Assembly (NCBI GenBank): GCA_017416345.1
Contig: JAFQCR010000024.1
Span: forward strand, 34,256 to 98,255
Origin: Clostridia bacterium
Lineage (GTDB): Bacteria; Bacillota; Clostridia; Oscillospirales; Acutalibacteraceae
Reading direction: 5' to 3'
DNA: 64,000 nucleotides
Positions 61,846 through 64,000 of the stretch are shown here, piece after piece (within the stretch, counting starts at the first letter, position 1; every line of letters starts with the position of its first letter). Made by a program: the position numbers and the translations under genes. The notes beneath the pieces are model-generated. The model worked only from the letters and a program-made list of their open reading frames with translations. It did no database searches and was not told the origin of the DNA.

Positions 61846-63105
61846 ATGAAAAAATTAACAAAATTTATATTTGTTTTGTGTTTTTTGCTGTCGTCGGCAA
61901 CGCTTGGCACGGTCGGTTATTTTGAAGCACAGATAGGGGACAGCTACAGCGTTTATAAAGATAACGACTTCTGTATTGGAGACGGCAAAGCGCTTGTTTG
62001 TACCAAGACAGATCAAACCGTTGCGGTTACTAAAAACGGTTCAGTATCGGTCAACGGATATAGGTCAAAAATTTCACTTTTTGGTGTTATTCCTATAAAA
62101 TCGGTCAATGTTACCGAAGCCGACGAGTGTGAGGTCGCAGTCTTGGGCACACCGTTTGGCATAAGGATGTTCACCGAGGGTGTTTTGGTGGTCGGTTACA
62201 GCGATATCGAGACCCAAAACGGCATAAAAAATCCTGCTGTTGAGGCAGGGATCAAAACGGGTGATATTATACTCAAAGTCAACGGCAAAAGCGTTGAAAA
62301 CAACAACGATGTGCAGAACATTATAAGGGCGAGAAAATCGCAAATGACCGAGTTTTTGATAAAGCGCGACAATAAACAGTTTACGGTAAAGCTTGCACCG
62401 CTGCTTTCCAAAACCGATAATGTTTATAAGATAGGTATCTGGATCAGGGACAGTTCGGCAGGTATCGGAACCTTGACCTTCTACGAGCCGAGATCGGGTG
62501 TTGCGGCAGGGCTTGGGCACGGTATCTGCGATGCCGATACAGGCGAGCTTGTGCCCGTTGACCACGGTCAGTTTGTCGGTGCAGAGATAGTCGGCATCAA
62601 AAAATCGACCGAGGATTCTACGGGCGAGCTGCAGGGGATGTTTTCGGGCGGAGTTATCGCCGAAATTCAAAAGAATGATATAACGGGTGTTTACGGTAAG
62701 GTCAGCGGTCAGATAGAGTGCGACAATGTGCTTGAGATTGCTTTGAAGCAGGAGGTAAAGGTCGGCAAGGCGCAGATTTTGACAACGCTTGACAACGGAC
62801 AGCCTAAGGTTTACGATTGCCTTATAAAAAAGGTGTACCATAACGACTCAAGCAAAATAAAGAATATGGTCATCGAAGTCACCGACCCCGAGCTGATAAA
62901 GAAAACCGGCGGAATAGTGCAGGGAATGAGCGGCAGCCCTATAATCCAAAACGGTAAGTTAATTGGAGCCGTCACTCACGTGTTCTTAAATAACTGCCTC
63001 CAAGGCTACGGTATCTTTGCCGAGAATATGCTTGAAACAGCGCAAAGCGTAGGGACGGGCGTCCTCGACCGTCCGAAAGAAGAACAATTAAAAGATGCAT
63101 CATAA
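61846..63105 (+). CDS. spoIVB: SpoIVB serine peptidase
   Basis: Secreted by the forespore to start pro-sigma-K processing. A signal anchor (1-25) is followed by a PDZ domain (about 95-180, AVEAGIKTGDIILKVNGKSV) and the S55 protease domain, with His225 in GLGHGICD and Ser364 in QGMSGSPII. The family usually ends near GYGIFAENML. Here about 25 more residues follow, of which about 10 are encoded by a hairpin repeat (63046-63074) related to the one at 1513. ATG 61846 has GGAGG; GTG 61840 is too close to it. Confidence 0.95.
   Translation: MKKLTKFIFVLCFLLSSATLGTVGYFEAQIGDSYSVYKDNDFCIGDGKALVCTKTDQTVAVTKNGSVSVNGYRSKISLFGVIPIKSVNVTEADECEVAVLGTPFGIRMFTEGVLVVGYSDIETQNGIKNPAVEAGIKTGDIILKVNGKSVENNNDVQNIIRARKSQMTEFLIKRDNKQFTVKLAPLLSKTDNVYKIGIWIRDSSAGIGTLTFYEPRSGVAAGLGHGICDADTGELVPVDHGQFVGAEIVGIKKSTEDSTGELQGMFSGGVIAEIQKNDITGVYGKVSGQIECDNVLEIALKQEVKVGKAQILTTLDNGQPKVYDCLIKKVYHNDSSKIKNMVIEVTDPELIKKTGGIVQGMSGSPIIQNGKLIGAVTHVFLNNCLQGYGIFAENMLETAQSVGTGVLDRPKEEQLKDAS
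63046..63074 (+). repeat. Hairpin repeat inside the 3' end of spoIVB
   Basis: AGCGTAGGGACGG...CCGTCC, stem GGACGG (63053-63058) with CCGTCC (63069-63074). It shares the 5' word AGCGTAGGG with the intergenic repeat at 1513. Here it is in frame and adds coding sequence to spoIVB. Confidence 0.5.
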
Positions 63106-63108
63106 AAC

Positions 63109-63139
63109 AAAGCATCCCGAATTATTTTCGGGATGCTTT
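63109..63139. terminator. Bidirectional terminator between spoIVB and the last araC gene
   Basis: A 13-bp perfect stem, AAAGCATCCCGAA (63109-63121) with TTCGGGATGCTTT (63127-63139). The stop codon of the minus-strand araC gene (63124-63122) lies in its 5-base loop. Confidence 0.9.
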
Positions 63140-63904
63140 TGCATATTCAGACGGACTTTTCCCTGTGTATAGTTTGAACATTTTTGAAAAATGATAAATG
63201 CTGTTATAACCAACGCTAAAAGCTACTTGTTCTACAGATTCATAATCACTGTGCAGAATTGCTTTTGCTTTTTCTATACGAAAGTTATGAAGATATTTTA
63301 TTGGAGATATACCATATACAGACACAAAGGTTTTTCGGAAATATACGGTACTCATCGCACAAAGTTCAGCCAGTAATTCATTGGTAATATTACTGTCAGA
63401 ATAATTTTCGGTTATATGCTTTGTCGCTGGTTTTAAAATTGATTGCTTATTTGGATGTTGCCGCTCTTGTTTAGCAGATTTAAGTAAAAACAATAAAATT
63501 TCATAGAGATAATAATTACATTCAAGTTTGTAGCACGTATTTTTTGTGCTCATACTTTTTTCTATCTTTGAAAAATTATTGATAATCAAGTTGTTGTTTT
63601 TAATCTCAAAAGACATAATTTCGGGTTCTGCGATATTTCCATCAAACTCAATAATAATACATTCACCGGGTTCAACACATTCCCAGGAATAACTGCAACC
63701 TTTAGGCAGTATTACAGGATGCAGGCGGTCGGATAAAACTTGTTTATCGCCAACAGTATAAATCGTTTTTCCTTTTGTTTTTAACACAATACCCCAACCG
63801 TTACGATTATTTCGATGTGTTGTGATACCGATAGGAGAACTGAGCAGACGGTTTGCCGAAAAAATTTTAGTTATAGCAAGATTAGAAACAGAATGGATAA
63901 ACAA
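63122..63904 (-). CDS. AraC-family transcriptional regulator
   Basis: A 260-residue regulator. The N-terminal sensing domain (1-120) has GWGIVLKTKGKTIYTV and VILPKGCSYSWEC, a cupin-like pattern. The C-terminal AraC double HTH (155-257) has TNELLAELCAMSTVYFRKTFVSVYG and YESVEQVAFSVGYNSIYHFSKMFKLYTG. Its base composition is visibly more AT-rich than the neighbours, with many AAT and ATT codons, which may signal recent acquisition. The start is TTG 63904 with AGAGGTG. The gene probably feeds the next locus beyond the window edge. Confidence 0.9.
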   Translation of the reverse strand: MFIHSVSNLAITKIFSANRLLSSPIGITTHRNNRNGWGIVLKTKGKTIYTVGDKQVLSDRLHPVILPKGCSYSWECVEPGECIIIEFDGNIAEPEIMSFEIKNNNLIINNFSKIEKSMSTKNTCYKLECNYYLYEILLFLLKSAKQERQHPNKQSILKPATKHITENYSDSNITNELLAELCAMSTVYFRKTFVSVYGISPIKYLHNFRIEKAKAILHSDYESVEQVAFSVGYNSIYHFSKMFKLYTGKSPSEYAKASRK

Positions 63905-63923
63905 TTAATTCACCTCTATTCAT

Positions 63924-63952
63924 ATTTTAGCAGAAGAAAAGGTTGTTTGCAA
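63924..63952 (-). promoter_or_regulatory. Promoter of the last araC gene
   Basis: Minus-strand TTGCAA (63952-63947), a 17-bp spacer and TAAAAT (63929-63924). Confidence 0.72.
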
Positions 63953-63961
63953 TATTTTTTG

Positions 63962-63996
63962 TATCATAATTGATAAAAATATCACAACTGATATTT
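63962..63996. promoter_or_regulatory. Two tandem palindromic operator-like sites
   Basis: TATCA-TAAT-TGATA (63962-63975) and TATCA-CAAC-TGATA (63980-63993), 18 bases apart. The second extends to AAATATCA-N4-TGATATTT (63977-63996). They lie just upstream of the -35 of the araC promoter and may serve it or a divergent gene outside the window. Confidence 0.5.
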
Positions 63997-64000
63997 ACAA

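Noticed and set aside
1-64000. Insertion sequences, prophage, CRISPR arrays, tRNA or rRNA genes, toxin-antitoxin pairs, attachment sites
   Set aside because: I looked for transposase, integrase, repeat-spacer, tRNA and toxin signatures on both strands and found none that can be supported.

Overview
The window is a chromosomal stretch of a spore-forming, Gram-positive-type Clostridia, most likely from the Ruminococcaceae/Oscillospirales side. The evidence is the sporulation genes (sigG, a YlmC/YmxH-type gene, spoIVB), the FtsEX/PcsB-like wall module, A-type PBP, rubrerythrin, a dockerin protein, strong SD sequences, many TTG starts and intergenic hairpin repeats of the kind I associate with that group. 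No tRNA, rRNA, CRISPR array, transposase, integrase or phage gene is visible. The order and codon use look like core chromosome with a few accessory islands. I count 64 genes; one runs off the left edge.

Layout. 0-6.6 kb: a truncated minus-strand gene, rsmF-like, an XRE regulator, an EamA exporter, a TIGR01212-type radical SAM protein, then a lipid kinase/PlsC pair. 6.7-10 kb: a minus-strand dTDP-rhamnose operon (GT2, rfbD, rfbB, rfbC; no rfbA). 10-17 kb: PAP2 phosphatase, RadC, a secreted cohesin+dockerin protein, MgtC, an EF-G paralogue and two tandem paralogous cell-envelope proteins of unknown function. 17.3-34.8 kb: a tightly packed run of 15 housekeeping genes (trmH, dprA, topA, trmFO, plsX, rnc, radical SAM, smc, ftsY, rdgB, yhbY, nadD, yqeK, rsfS, leuS). 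35-41.6 kb: rpsU, yqeG, a TIM-barrel endonuclease IV-like gene, aroQ, pepQ, efp, a CD1247-type zinc-ribbon gene, ispD, ispF, a DUF4830-type gene and rluB. 41.8-51.5 kb: an orphan sugar-ABC ATPase (msmK/ugpC type), a PucR/CdaR-type regulator, ftsE-ftsX-M23 hydrolase, a C-terminal processing protease, a BofC-like gene on the other strand, and a class A PBP. 51.7-58.2 kb: rubrerythrin, an AraC regulator, a SigH-like sigma factor, a zinc-ribbon protein and a response regulator/histidine kinase/HtrA operon. 58.3-64 kb: a GH42 beta-galactosidase, sigG, ymxH, spoIVB and a second AraC regulator.

The most coherent signal is a putative cell-wall regulon. The two-component system followed by htrA resembles WalRK-HtrA. 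Two sites that match the published WalR box (TGTWAH-N5-TGTWAH) exactly lie upstream of the cdaR-ftsE-ftsX-M23 run and of the class A PBP gene. A second coherent signal is sporulation: SigG, SpoIVB, YmxH and a BofC-like protein all lie in the last 16 kb. Regulatory palindromes were also found upstream of rubrerythrin (Fur/PerR-like 7-1-7) and upstream of the last AraC gene (two tandem TATCA-N4-TGATA sites). Intergenic hairpin repeats form the terminator of rsmF and appear to have supplied the C-terminal tail of SpoIVB.

The largest gap without a gene is 53163-53475 (about 313 bp); it holds the two divergent promoters described below. All functions are assigned by reading motifs in the translations; no database search was run.
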